From assembly GCA_964429655.1 (NCBI GenBank), contig CAYSCZ010000030.1:1-35260 (forward strand): 35,260 nt of DNA. Direction: 5' to 3'. The notes under the pieces were generated by a model, which saw only the letters and a program-made list of their open reading frames with translations, did no database searches and was not told the DNA's origin. Source of the DNA: CAYSCZ01 sp964429655 (lineage in GTDB: Bacteria; Bacteroidota; Bacteroidia; Cytophagales; Cyclobacteriaceae). The position numbers were made by a program, and so were the translations under genes. Shown here in pieces: positions 24,744-33,611 of this stretch; the stretch's first letter is position 1, and each line of letters opens with the position of its first letter.

Positions 24744-27709
24744 TTTTGAATGGTATCTGTTTTGATCGTCTCAGGCTCTTTTTGCTCTAATTTCGCCAGC
24801 ATGGCCACTGCTTTTTTTTTAATCTCCTGGACCGGGGATTTTTCTATGATAGAATTTAAGGTTGCCCTGGCCTGAAATACTTCATTAATTTCAATATAGT
24901 TATTAGCAATGAGTAAAAAAGACTTCCCTAACCAGTATTCGTCCTCAGGGAAATCTTTATTGAACTCAAATAAGGACTCTATAGATTGTTTATGCTTATC
25001 CTCAAAAAAGAATATTTCAGAAAGATAGTACCTGGCCATTTTATGATAAGCGTCTTTAGGCCCATTTATTAGCTTTATAAACTCATCGGTTGCGTTCCCG
25101 TAATCATTGATTGCCATATAATTACGACCCATAAAGTAAATACTCTTACGCTCAGCCTCGATGCTTACATTTTCTATATCCAATATCTGCTTACAATAAA
25201 ATAATGAAGAATCATACTGGTAAAGGTTAAAAAAAACTTCTAACATACCGCCATAGGCATCAGCTAATTCCCTTGGATTTCGTGCTTTTTCAGAAAGCAG
25301 CCTAAATTCGCTTAGTGCTTTTTCAAATTGCTCTTGTTCGATGAAAATGCGTCCTTTTCTGGTCAGTGCCCTATTATAGAATCTGTAAACCGGCTTGCTT
25401 ATGCTATCAAAATATACTAAGGCTTTTTCAGGCTTATTGTCCCTGTAATAAGCATCAGCCAGATAATAAAATGCTTCCGCCTTATTGGTAAAATTGGGAT
25501 ATTGATCAAGGAACGACCTAAGGGATCCTATGGCCTGGGCATAATTCCTATTAAAATACAAAGATCTTGCAGCCTCATACTCAATAGCAGCAATAGAGCT
25601 ATCTTCTGGATTTAGCTTTTTATACTGTGTCAGGTATTCATCAAGCTCATCAATCCTATTTTGGGTGGTTAATAATTCCTGCAAACCCAGTAAAGCACTA
25701 TTCGCAGTTGTATGATTTGAGTACTGTCTCAAAATGAATTTGTAATCATTTTCTGCCAGATCATTTTGCTGTCGGTTAAAATAAGATATTCCTCTGTTTA
25801 AATATGCCCTTGGGACATATGGTGAACTTTGCGCTTTCAACAATAACTCAGAGAATTCATTGATGGCTAAATCGTAGTTGCTTTGTTCAAAAAAGATATT
25901 TCCTGTGTGAAATTGGGCGTCATCCCAATATGGTGATCCCGGGTGAACATCTTCAAGTTTATCAAGGGCCTGATCTGGTTGATCCATCAAAGCATAAATC
26001 AAACCCATTTGAAAGATTACATAATCCTGTTGTCGCGATGAAATATCCATGGTATTTTCATAGGCTTCGATCGCCTTTTTATATTGCTTCGTAGCATATA
26101 AACAATCGGCATACCTCAGATAAGCATCAAAATAAATAGCATCATTTTTATCATTATATGAGCCAAGAAAAGAATAGAAATATCCAGATGCCTTAAGATA
26201 TTGATTTTTGTTAAAATGGCTATATGCCAATCCATAGGTTGCTTTTTCATTGAATTCGGAATAACGTCGAGCGCTATTATAATAATCAATTGCCTGGTCA
26301 AACCGCTTACCTGTGAAATAAGCTTCACCAAGCCAATAATTGGCTGCATAAACCAATTCCTGATCATTTGGATACTTTAAAGACTTTTTGAAATACGTTA
26401 CAGCATCCCTAAAATTACGATCGTTGTATAACTGGGAAGCTTTTTTAAATGCCAACAGTTGATAACTCTTTTTAAGGTTATCACTTTTGTAACTAAGCTG
26501 GTCGATATAACGAATTGCCCGCTCATAGTTTGATGTCTTAAGATAACTTTCTCCTATTAATTCATTGATCTCATTAAAATTTTCATCCCTGGAATATTGA
26601 TCGATATAGCTGTTGAATGTATTTATGGCATTTTCATAATCTTCATTTAAAAAATGCACTTTTCCTAGCTGATAGTGCGCCTGCCGCGTAATGTCTTTAT
26701 TGTAACTAACCTCCCTTGCCTTGCTAAATGAGGTGATGGCGTATGGATGATTTCCCAGTTCAAGATAAAGCTTTCCCAGAAAATAAGCACTGTATTGACC
26801 TATGGTATCTTCTGAAAGCACCGAATATTTTAAGTGCTCAACTGCCCGCTTACTGTCATCTGTTTTCAGATAGCTATATCCCAGTTTGTAGTACTGAGGG
26901 TAGCTTAAGCGTTTTTTTATTGCATTATAATAGCTTATTGAATTTTTATAATCTTCTGAATAAAAATAAGCATCAGCCAGGGCATTGTTTAATAAATCAT
27001 TTTTAAAACTCTTACCTCCGATCTCCACAATGATCTTATCATAGGCTTTTTCCTTTTGATAAATAGCTATTTGAAGTTCTAACGATTCTTCATAATATTT
27101 TGGATTGCTCTTGGCTAGGTCAAGAAACCTGGACGCTTCGGATAGGTTTTCATTTTGGTAGGCCATATAACCCAGATAATAATTAGCTGCATAACCTTGA
27201 TCCCCTGAAAAGTCTGAAATCAGTTTGAAGGCTTGCTCGGCTTCATTAAAGTGCTTGTGCTTAAAAAGTGTAACCCCTTTAAGAAAATAAAATTCAGGTT
27301 CTAAAAACGGATCTACATTTTTCGCTTTTTTAAAATAATATCTTGCCTCATCATATGACGACTGGTTGGTGAAATAAATGGCTAATTCTTTATAGGCCTT
27401 GTTAGCCTGAGGATGCGATGGGTCTTTCTTAAGGTTGGATTCCAGGGTTGGTTTACCGTCTCGCCTTCCTGCTTTTAATAATGCAATATTTTTTAGATAT
27501 TCTACACTTCCAATTATGTCTTCATCAGGCATATCTGAAAGATATTTTTTGAAATATTGGGAAGCAGTGTTGTAATTTTCCCTTTGAAAGTTTGATAGTC
27601 CGGCAGTAAGGTTTTGATTTAGGCGTTCAATGGATATGTTGTCTTGACCAACCAACAGATTACTAAAAAAAAATAACAGAGTTACCGAAAGTGAGTTTTT
27701 ATTTAACAT
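24740..27709 (-). CDS. Large periplasmic tetratricopeptide-repeat protein
   Basis: A 989-residue secreted protein with a signal peptide at about 1-21 (LLVGQ) and TPR units almost from end to end. Clear units include NYNTASQYFKKYLSDMP near residue 45, DYENAINTFNSYIDQY near 350, RFDQAIDYYNSARRY, QYKKAIEAYENTMD and NYAQAIGSLRSFLDQYP. The repeats resemble those of the periplasmic CpoB/YbgF and BamD scaffold proteins. No enzyme domain is visible. It starts the series TPR, barrel, SPOR, exbB, exbD, tonB, and its stop overlaps the barrel gene (ATGA). I infer a periplasmic scaffold coupling the inner-membrane motor to the outer-membrane barrel. The 56-base gap to holA is AT-rich, with no convincing promoter box. 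Confidence 0.9.
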   Translation of the reverse strand: MLNKNSLSVTLLFFFSNLLVGQDNISIERLNQNLTAGLSNFQRENYNTASQYFKKYLSDMPDEDIIGSVEYLKNIALLKAGRRDGKPTLESNLKKDPSHPQANKAYKELAIYFTNQSSYDEARYYFKKAKNVDPFLEPEFYFLKGVTLFKHKHFNEAEQAFKLISDFSGDQGYAANYYLGYMAYQNENLSEASRFLDLAKSNPKYYEESLELQIAIYQKEKAYDKIIVEIGGKSFKNDLLNNALADAYFYSEDYKNSISYYNAIKKRLSYPQYYKLGYSYLKTDDSKRAVEHLKYSVLSEDTIGQYSAYFLGKLYLELGNHPYAITSFSKAREVSYNKDITRQAHYQLGKVHFLNEDYENAINTFNSYIDQYSRDENFNEINELIGESYLKTSNYERAIRYIDQLSYKSDNLKKSYQLLAFKKASQLYNDRNFRDAVTYFKKSLKYPNDQELVYAANYWLGEAYFTGKRFDQAIDYYNSARRYSEFNEKATYGLAYSHFNKNQYLKASGYFYSFLGSYNDKNDAIYFDAYLRYADCLYATKQYKKAIEAYENTMDISSRQQDYVIFQMGLIYALMDQPDQALDKLEDVHPGSPYWDDAQFHTGNIFFEQSNYDLAINEFSELLLKAQSSPYVPRAYLNRGISYFNRQQNDLAENDYKFILRQYSNHTTANSALLGLQELLTTQNRIDELDEYLTQYKKLNPEDSSIAAIEYEAARSLYFNRNYAQAIGSLRSFLDQYPNFTNKAEAFYYLADAYYRDNKPEKALVYFDSISKPVYRFYNRALTRKGRIFIEQEQFEKALSEFRLLSEKARNPRELADAYGGMLEVFFNLYQYDSSLFYCKQILDIENVSIEAERKSIYFMGRNYMAINDYGNATDEFIKLINGPKDAYHKMARYYLSEIFFFEDKHKQSIESLFEFNKDFPEDEYWLGKSFLLIANNYIEINEVFQARATLNSIIEKSPVQEIKKKAVAMLAKLEQKEPETIKTDTIQK

Positions 27710-27765
27710 TTACAAGACCGGTTATAATTATTTGATGACCTAACCAAATGATAACGATAATTTAC

Positions 27766-28785
27766 TTAATGCAATATTTTAAAAATTAATTCTTTTAAAA
27801 TTTCGTGTTCTGGAATATTGCCCATAAATCCTTTTGATTTTATATCAGCTTCTTTAATGTAATAAATATTCTGAATAACCTTTGTTAATGGATATAATTT
27901 AGAGGCGCCAATATATTCTTTCAAAAAATACGGATTTATTTTAAGCATACCTGCTAATTCCCGGTCACTTTTACTTTTGTTTTGATGGATAATCAGCAGT
28001 TTACTAAACAATGAAAATATAGTCGCAAGGGTGATTACTATGGGATGGCTTTTTGGGTTTTGTCCGAAATAATTAACGATTTGGTTGGCTTTGAGAATAT
28101 TTTTTATTGCCAATGCTTTCTGTAATTCAAAGGTGTTGTAATCCTTGCTGATGCCCACATAACGCTGCACCAGTTCATCATTGATAGTTACTGTCTCCTC
28201 AAAGTTTGAAAGGATCTTGTTGACCTCATTGTTTATCCTCTCCAGGTTGTTACCGATGTTGTCCGATAATAATTGAACGGCTTTATCAGTTATTTTATGT
28301 CCTTTTGATTTAACGAACTTCAATATCCAATCCGGTATTTGATTGTCGTATAACTTTTTGGTATCCAATAAAATGGTATAATTGTCAATGGACTTGTATA
28401 GTTTCTTTCTCTTATCTATTTTTTGGTATTTGTAACAAAACACTAAAATTGTCGAAGGCAAGGGATTGATGATATAGCTTTCGAGTAGTTTTTGGCCTGA
28501 TTCTTTATTAAAGTTTTTTAATTCTTGAGCTTCTTTCACAATCACTACCTGCTTTTCAGACATCATGGGAAATCTTCTGGCGTGTGTAAGAACTGTGGAC
28601 AATTCCGTTTCTTTCCCATATACCACCACCTGGTTTAAGCTCTTTTGTCCTTCATCCAGGGCATTGGATTCTATGAATTCAGAGACCTGATTTATAAAAA
28701 AGGGTTCTTCACCCTGCAAAAAATAAGTGGTTGCATACTTCCCCTGTTCCAGGGCCTGCATTATCGATTCAAAAGACTTTGGCAT
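27766..28785 (-). CDS. holA: DNA polymerase III delta subunit
   Basis: A 339-residue clamp-loader subunit that opens the beta sliding clamp during replication. The N-terminus matches the family (YFLQGEEPFFINQVSEFI), followed by a degenerate AAA+ fold without a Walker A motif. The segment HKITDKAVQLLSDNIGNNLERINNEVNKI near residue 172 is the characteristic lid region, and a helical collar domain with QKALAIKNILKANQIV closes the protein. Its length is standard for the family. It begins one base after the M14 peptidase stop, and the TPR gene follows after 56 bases. Confidence 0.95.
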   Translation of the reverse strand: MPKSFESIMQALEQGKYATTYFLQGEEPFFINQVSEFIESNALDEGQKSLNQVVVYGKETELSTVLTHARRFPMMSEKQVVIVKEAQELKNFNKESGQKLLESYIINPLPSTILVFCYKYQKIDKRKKLYKSIDNYTILLDTKKLYDNQIPDWILKFVKSKGHKITDKAVQLLSDNIGNNLERINNEVNKILSNFEETVTINDELVQRYVGISKDYNTFELQKALAIKNILKANQIVNYFGQNPKSHPIVITLATIFSLFSKLLIIHQNKSKSDRELAGMLKINPYFLKEYIGASKLYPLTKVIQNIYYIKEADIKSKGFMGNIPEHEILKELIFKILH

Positions 28786-28786
28786 C

Positions 28787-29704
28787 TCAAACCAATATTG
28801 ATTCTTTAACTTCTTCTACTATAAAAAAACCATCATTACCCTGGTGTTGGTAAAGTGGCATGAAAATTAATCCACTGAAAGGCGCATACACGAAACCGTT
28901 TTTATCTTTGGCTAACTGCTGCCCTTTATTCACCTCCATGAAATTATGATAGCCGTCATCCATTATGAATTGATCTTCATCCTCTACCCAATGCCTGTAA
29001 ATAACTTTTACCTTTTTTGGTAATTCTGATGAGATTTCCTGTAAAGCATGGGAATAATAATCCTCCACTTCATGGTCATGATGGGATATAGCGCGTGCAG
29101 CATCCAAAATTTCCCACAGACCCGATACATGAAGGCTAAATGCTTTGTCTGTACCCATTAAACCACCTTCAAGTGCAAATGAAGTAAAACTCATTTGATG
29201 TACATAAGCTAATAAAGTTCCTTCCAGGTATTTATGCAAATCAACTACCACCGGCAAATGTAGTGCCTTTACCGTGGGATGCTCGCTTTCGTCTTCAGGT
29301 ACGACAATGAAATTTCCTTTATCTGATGAGGTTGAATGCAGGTCTACTAAAATCTTTTGTGTGTAATATTTTCCATTGTTATTATTTTCAATGATTCCCA
29401 ATAATTCACTAACTTCCTTATCTTCGATTAATCTTCTTCTACCTGCTTTAATAGATTTTATTAGTTCAGGATACCAACACCGGTTCATATCATAATCGAT
29501 ATATCTGGTGTTTTTTTCAATTGCAGGAATATTTCCTGCTATACCAATTAAATTCCCCTTTAACGGGATATTGTGAGATTTTATCTTTTGAAACACGTTA
29601 CTAATGGCACCTAAGCCCATCGGCTCATTGCCATGAAGCGCACCAACACAAATTATCAATGGTCCCGGACTACTTCCTCTTACTGAATCTATAATTCTAT
29701 CCAT
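28787..29704 (-). CDS. Succinylglutamate desuccinylase / aspartoacylase-family M14 metallohydrolase
   Basis: A 305-residue zinc hydrolase of the AstE/AspA branch of the M14 carboxypeptidases. Zinc ligands are His24 and Glu27 in GALHGNEP and His123 in VDLHSTS. Substrate-binding DMNR is at 72-75, and the catalytic glutamate is Glu179 in FALEGG. The C-terminal 80 residues form the beta-rich lid typical of aspartoacylases (YAPFSGLIFMP). It removes an acyl or amino-acid group from an amine; the true substrate is unknown. It lies 84 bases downstream of the glutamate-cysteine-ligase-like/CBS gene, a pairing seen in amidoligase gene sets, and one base before holA. Confidence 0.9.
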   Translation of the reverse strand: MDRIIDSVRGSSPGPLIICVGALHGNEPMGLGAISNVFQKIKSHNIPLKGNLIGIAGNIPAIEKNTRYIDYDMNRCWYPELIKSIKAGRRRLIEDKEVSELLGIIENNNNGKYYTQKILVDLHSTSSDKGNFIVVPEDESEHPTVKALHLPVVVDLHKYLEGTLLAYVHQMSFTSFALEGGLMGTDKAFSLHVSGLWEILDAARAISHHDHEVEDYYSHALQEISSELPKKVKVIYRHWVEDEDQFIMDDGYHNFMEVNKGQQLAKDKNGFVYAPFSGLIFMPLYQHQGNDGFFIVEEVKESILV

Positions 29705-29788
29705 TAATTACGCCTGGTATTAATAATAATCCCCAATATTTAATAGGGCCATTAAAGGTGTGAAGTTAAAAGTATTAACCTGATTACA

Positions 29789-31732
29789 TCAAATTTTCTG
29801 ATTATAGCTTTTACTTTTTTTATTACTGAAAAAAGTAAAAAGGTTGGCAGTGATATTTAAGAAATCACCTTCGCTAATAATCCCGATAAGTTTATCTTTT
29901 TTTATGACTGGCATACAATCAATCTTGTTTTTTTTCATTGTTTTCAAAGCCTCTATAACTGTGTCATTCGGGGATACTGTGATCGGGTCTTTTATCATAA
30001 TATCCTTTACTGTTTTAGTGGGGAAAGTCTTCGAATTATATCGATGGCTGAAATAATTTAGTAAAATCTGAAAATTGACCAGTCCCCGTAAATTTCCTTT
30101 CTCATCCTCTACGGGTATATATTTTAATTTTCTCCAATCCATAATATCCCCTACCAGCTCAGGAAGATCATTAGGATGAACAGTAAAGATGTCTGTAGTC
30201 ATAAATTCTTCTACTAACATAGATTTTGGATCCCAGCTGTCAATAGAATTCAAACTTGCCATCTCCCATTGGTGAATGGGCAATCCTTTTTTCTGGTTTT
30301 TTATCATGGATGCAGTAATTGCTACGGAGACCTCCTCACGTGAGGTTTCTTTCATAAGTTGTGCGTGTGATTCCAATAGCCAGGTTGACCCGTTCATGCG
30401 GTTAATGTTCCGTTCTTCGATTACGCCAAGATACCGGTCAATATCTTCAGGTTTTATGTTCTGATTCTCTAACCCGCTTCTGGCTATGGGTAATAGTTCT
30501 TTTTTGATCAATTCTGTCACCCCGATTCTATGTCCGTTAAACCAGTTCATTTCAGTATTCAATCCTCTTCGGGATGCACCTATAAAATTGTCTTTGACCT
30601 GGTCAAAATCTATATGCTTGGTTATATCGGTATGCAAGTCGTGAAATCCTTTCATCAGGCCAATCCAAAAGGCTGAGTTGGCCACTTCATCTAACACTGA
30701 GGGGCCTGATGGTAAAACGCGATTTTCAATACGAAGGTGGGGCATACCATTGGGACTAATGCCGTAGCAGGGCCTATTCCATCTGTATATCGTTGAGTTA
30801 TGAATCATTAATGCGTTTAAATTAGGAGTGATTCCCTCCTCCAGTTGGTCAAACGCATCATGATCAAAAGGAACAGTCATCATAGCCCTGAACCGCATGA
30901 TATCTTCTTTATAAATCTCAACAATGGATTTATTGAGCCAATTATTACCAAAAAATACCCGGGGGCTTCGATCTCTGAAGTGTTCGCTTGTTACCCGTGT
31001 ATCAATCGATTGTTGAAAAAGCGCGACTCTGGTTTCGCTCCACAAACGCTTTCCAAATAGTAAAGGCGAATTACAGGCTATAGCCATAACAGGCGCTGCC
31101 AGCACCTGCGAAATATTGTAAAGGGAAACAAACTGTTCGGGGGTAATTTGAAGGTGTACCTGATATGATGTGTTACAGGATTCTATAAGTGCCGTATCAT
31201 GCTTTACATTCAACTCATCCAACCCGGATATTCTGAGCTCTTGCTGCTTGCCCCGAGATTTACTTATGGCTTTCAAAAGCGCATCATATCGCTCAATGGG
31301 GGTTAAGTTATCAATTTCAATATCAAATTTTCGTATTGTCGGGAGGATTCCAGTTAGCACAAAATCGATATCCAGTTCATCACAGGTTTTTTGCAGGTCA
31401 GTCAGCAGGTCATTTAGCGCTAATTCCAATGTTGAAAAACAATCATCCTTAAGCTCCAGCGGATCAAGATTTGCCTCGATGTTAAACTTAGCAAGCTCGG
31501 TGGTAAACTTATCATTATTCATGCGCTTTAAGACCTCCAGATTTAACGGTGCCGGCTTACAATGCTTATCCACCAGACAGATTTCCTGTTCAGCACCGAT
31601 ATGAATAGGTTCTTTGTTAAACCACTCATCTTCCAACATCCTTTCCAGGGCCTGTATGTCCTTCAAAAGGTTCTTGGTGAAATTATTCAGCTCCTTATAG
31701 TTAGAAGCTAATTTTACATTCTGACTTCCCAT
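29789..31732 (-). CDS. Glutamate-cysteine ligase-like (GCS2) protein fused to a pair of CBS domains
   Basis: A 647-residue fusion. Residues 1 to about 490 are a carboxylate-amine ligase of the GCS2 type: GAEQEICLVD with metal-binding Glu48 and Glu50, SYQVHLQI and RIENRVLPSGPS later in the fold. These enzymes join glutamate to an amine with ATP. Residues about 507-565 and 573-627 are two CBS domains (VEEFMTTDIFTVHPND, VKDIMIKDPITVSPND), which usually sense adenine nucleotides and would regulate the ligase by energy charge. The C-terminal tail is basic. The downstream M14 hydrolase suggests make-and-remove chemistry on the same conjugate. The gene is divergent from tyrS. The acceptor amine is not predictable, and glutathione synthesis is only one option. 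Confidence 0.88.
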   Translation of the reverse strand: MGSQNVKLASNYKELNNFTKNLLKDIQALERMLEDEWFNKEPIHIGAEQEICLVDKHCKPAPLNLEVLKRMNNDKFTTELAKFNIEANLDPLELKDDCFSTLELALNDLLTDLQKTCDELDIDFVLTGILPTIRKFDIEIDNLTPIERYDALLKAISKSRGKQQELRISGLDELNVKHDTALIESCNTSYQVHLQITPEQFVSLYNISQVLAAPVMAIACNSPLLFGKRLWSETRVALFQQSIDTRVTSEHFRDRSPRVFFGNNWLNKSIVEIYKEDIMRFRAMMTVPFDHDAFDQLEEGITPNLNALMIHNSTIYRWNRPCYGISPNGMPHLRIENRVLPSGPSVLDEVANSAFWIGLMKGFHDLHTDITKHIDFDQVKDNFIGASRRGLNTEMNWFNGHRIGVTELIKKELLPIARSGLENQNIKPEDIDRYLGVIEERNINRMNGSTWLLESHAQLMKETSREEVSVAITASMIKNQKKGLPIHQWEMASLNSIDSWDPKSMLVEEFMTTDIFTVHPNDLPELVGDIMDWRKLKYIPVEDEKGNLRGLVNFQILLNYFSHRYNSKTFPTKTVKDIMIKDPITVSPNDTVIEALKTMKKNKIDCMPVIKKDKLIGIISEGDFLNITANLFTFFSNKKSKSYNQKI

Positions 31733-31845
31733 CTTTGATAAATTCTACTAAAGCAAAAGAAAAATAAAGGATTTTGATAGTTTTTGGTGAATTAATATAA
31801 TGATTTAAATCATAAAATTCAATTTCTGTGAAGGAATTGCAGGAT

Positions 31846-31853
31846 TATATTTG
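31846..31853 (+). promoter_or_regulatory. -7 box of the tyrS promoter
   Basis: TATATTTG matches TAnnTTTG exactly and lies 17 bases before the tyrS ATG in the divergent gap with the GCS2-CBS gene. No strong -33 TTTG is present at the expected distance. The leader would be very short. Confidence 0.5.
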
Positions 31854-31870
31854 CCTGTAAAACATAGATA

Positions 31871-33154
31871 ATGAATTTTTTAGAAGAACTTGAATGGCGC
31901 GGAATGGTGCATGATGCAGTGCCCGGAGCAAAAGAATATTTGGAAAGGAACATGACCACTGGCTACATAGGTTTTGATCCTACCGCAGATTCCCTACATG
32001 TTGGCAACCTGGTTCAAATCATGACACTTGTCCATTTTCAAAAGTGCGGAAATAAACCAATCGCTTTGGTCGGTGGTGCTACAGGAATGGTAGGAGATCC
32101 ATCCGGTAAGTCTGCCGAAAGAAACCTGTTATCACCAGATGCATTAAATTATAACCTTGCATGCGTAAAAAAACAACTGGAAAAGTTCCTCGATTTTGAT
32201 TGTGGTAAGCAATCTGCCGAGGTTGTAAATAATTACGATTGGTTTAAAAATTACAGTTTCCTGGATTTTATACGCGATGTGGGTAAGCATATCACTGTAA
32301 ACTACATGATGGCAAAAGATTCCGTCCAAAAAAGACTGGAATCGGGCTTGTCATTCACAGAGTTCAGTTATCAAATCGTTCAGGGTTTTGATTTCTATTG
32401 GTTATGGAAAAACAGAAATGTGATGATGCAAATGGGCGGCTCGGATCAATGGGGAAATATTGTAACGGGAACAGAACTGATCAGGAGAATAGGTAATGGT
32501 GAAGCATACGCCATCACCACTCCTTTAATTACCAAGGCCGACGGATCCAAATTCGGTAAAACTGAAAGTGGAAATATATGGTTGGACAAAGACAAAACTT
32601 CCCCGTATAGTTTTTATCAGTACTGGCTCAATGCTTCAGATGTGGATGTAAAGAAATATATGAAAATCTTCTCCCTGAAATCCAGAGAAGCGATTGAATT
32701 ACAGATTGAAGAACATAATAAAGCACCTCATGAACGGAAATTGCAAAAATCCATTGCTGAAGAACTAACAACACGTGTTCATTCAAGTGATGATTTGAAC
32801 CAGGCAGTAAAAGCCTCTCAAATACTGTTTGGTAAGTCTACAACCGATGATTTAAAATCATTGGATGAAAATACTCTGCTGGCAGTATTTGAAGGGGTGC
32901 CTCAGACCAACATTAATCGATCAACTTTAGGTAATGATTTAACTGCCACGGATTTCCTATCTGAGATAACCAAAGGGATAATTTTTAAATCAAAAGGGGA
33001 AGCGAGAAGGATGATTAAAGGGGGCGGGGTAAGTATCAATAAAAAGAAAGTTGATTCTGCTGATGATAAACTTGGGTTAGAACTTTTACAAAACAAATAT
33101 GTACTGGTACAAAAAGGTAAAAAGAACTATTTTCTGATCAGGGTGGAATCTTGA
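31871..33154 (+). CDS. tyrS: Tyrosyl-tRNA synthetase
   Basis: A 427-residue class I aminoacyl-tRNA synthetase that charges tRNA-Tyr. The HIGH-type motif is HVGN at residues 43-46 in ADSLHVGNLVQI. The tyrosine pocket shows SFTEFSYQIVQGFDF and MGGSDQWGNI. The KMSKS-type motif is KFGKT at 227-231, and an S4 RNA-binding domain lies at about 360-425 (EARRMIKGGGVSINKKKV). Length and order fit the bacterial TyrRS of the KFGKT subtype. It is convergent with the coiled-coil gene, four bases away. Downstream of the stop a short AGTT-aaa-AACT stem with a T-run (about 33161-33179) might end transcription. Confidence 0.97.
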   Translation: MNFLEELEWRGMVHDAVPGAKEYLERNMTTGYIGFDPTADSLHVGNLVQIMTLVHFQKCGNKPIALVGGATGMVGDPSGKSAERNLLSPDALNYNLACVKKQLEKFLDFDCGKQSAEVVNNYDWFKNYSFLDFIRDVGKHITVNYMMAKDSVQKRLESGLSFTEFSYQIVQGFDFYWLWKNRNVMMQMGGSDQWGNIVTGTELIRRIGNGEAYAITTPLITKADGSKFGKTESGNIWLDKDKTSPYSFYQYWLNASDVDVKKYMKIFSLKSREAIELQIEEHNKAPHERKLQKSIAEELTTRVHSSDDLNQAVKASQILFGKSTTDDLKSLDENTLLAVFEGVPQTNINRSTLGNDLTATDFLSEITKGIIFKSKGEARRMIKGGGVSINKKKVDSADDKLGLELLQNKYVLVQKGKKNYFLIRVES

Positions 33155-33158
33155 TAAA

Positions 33159-33419
33159 TCAGTTAAAAACTTTTTTTTCTAACTTCTGGATTCTTTTCTC
33201 ATGATCGAATACAAGCTCGATTCTTTCTGAAAGTTTGATCACAGATAATCTTAGCTCACCAATTGCAGCTGTATTTCTATTTTGGCTATGCTGAATTTCT
33301 TTGATCTCCTTTTTCATAGAAGTAATTTCTCCTTTCATAGAAGTAATTTCTTCCCTGGTTTTTTGGGACTCAATAACCAATTCACTCAATAATTCGACAA
33401 TTTTCTCTTCATTTTTCAT
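33159..33419 (-). CDS. Small coiled-coil protein
   Basis: From the ATG at 33419 this encodes 86 residues with no signal peptide or membrane helix. The whole chain is a heptad-like coiled coil rich in Glu, Lys, Ile and Leu. Three consecutive seven-residue units (EITSMKG, EITSMKK, EIKEIQH) are visible, the first two from a 21-base tandem repeat at 33312-33353. Such small proteins often dimerise or act as partners of larger ones; no specific family was recognised. A TTG at 33467 would extend it by 16 residues but adds no protein-like sequence. It is convergent with tyrS and divergent from icd. Confidence 0.65.
   Translation of the reverse strand: MKNEEKIVELLSELVIESQKTREEITSMKGEITSMKKEIKEIQHSQNRNTAAIGELRLSVIKLSERIELVFDHEKRIQKLEKKVFN
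33312..33353. repeat. Two-copy 21-base tandem repeat inside the coiled-coil gene
   Basis: Two adjacent 21-base units, starting TTTCATAGAAGTAATTTCT on the plus strand, differ by one base. Because the unit is 21 bases it adds or removes exactly one heptad (EITSMK plus one residue) without changing the frame. It is therefore a likely place for length variation between strains. Confidence 0.85.
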
Positions 33420-33581
33420 TTTTTCTAATGATATAAACTTGGAACCTAAATATAATACAGAAAACAATTAATAGATATCCCAATCCATTGTTTCACTTTG
33501 TTAAGTAACGAGAATAAGGTCTTCTCCAACGCATTACTGTAAAATTTTATTAATATTTATCAGATAATCACCGCAGGGATA

Positions 33582-33589
33582 TAGATTTG
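33582..33589 (+). promoter_or_regulatory. -7 box of the icd promoter
   Basis: TAGATTTG matches TAnnTTTG and lies 22 bases before the icd ATG, in the divergent gap with the coiled-coil gene. The upstream TTTATCAG region is a weak candidate for the -33 element. Confidence 0.45.
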
Positions 33590-33611
33590 TCAACAAAAAC
33601 AAAAAATTACA

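Noticed and set aside
30334..30345. Perfect 12-base palindrome CCTCACGTGAGG
   Set aside because: It lies inside the GCS2-CBS coding region, where it encodes ordinary residues (SREEV); no operator logic in that position.
31170..31604. 144-codon plus-strand ORF within the GCS2-CBS gene
   Set aside because: Antisense shadow; the minus strand carries a recognisable ligase.
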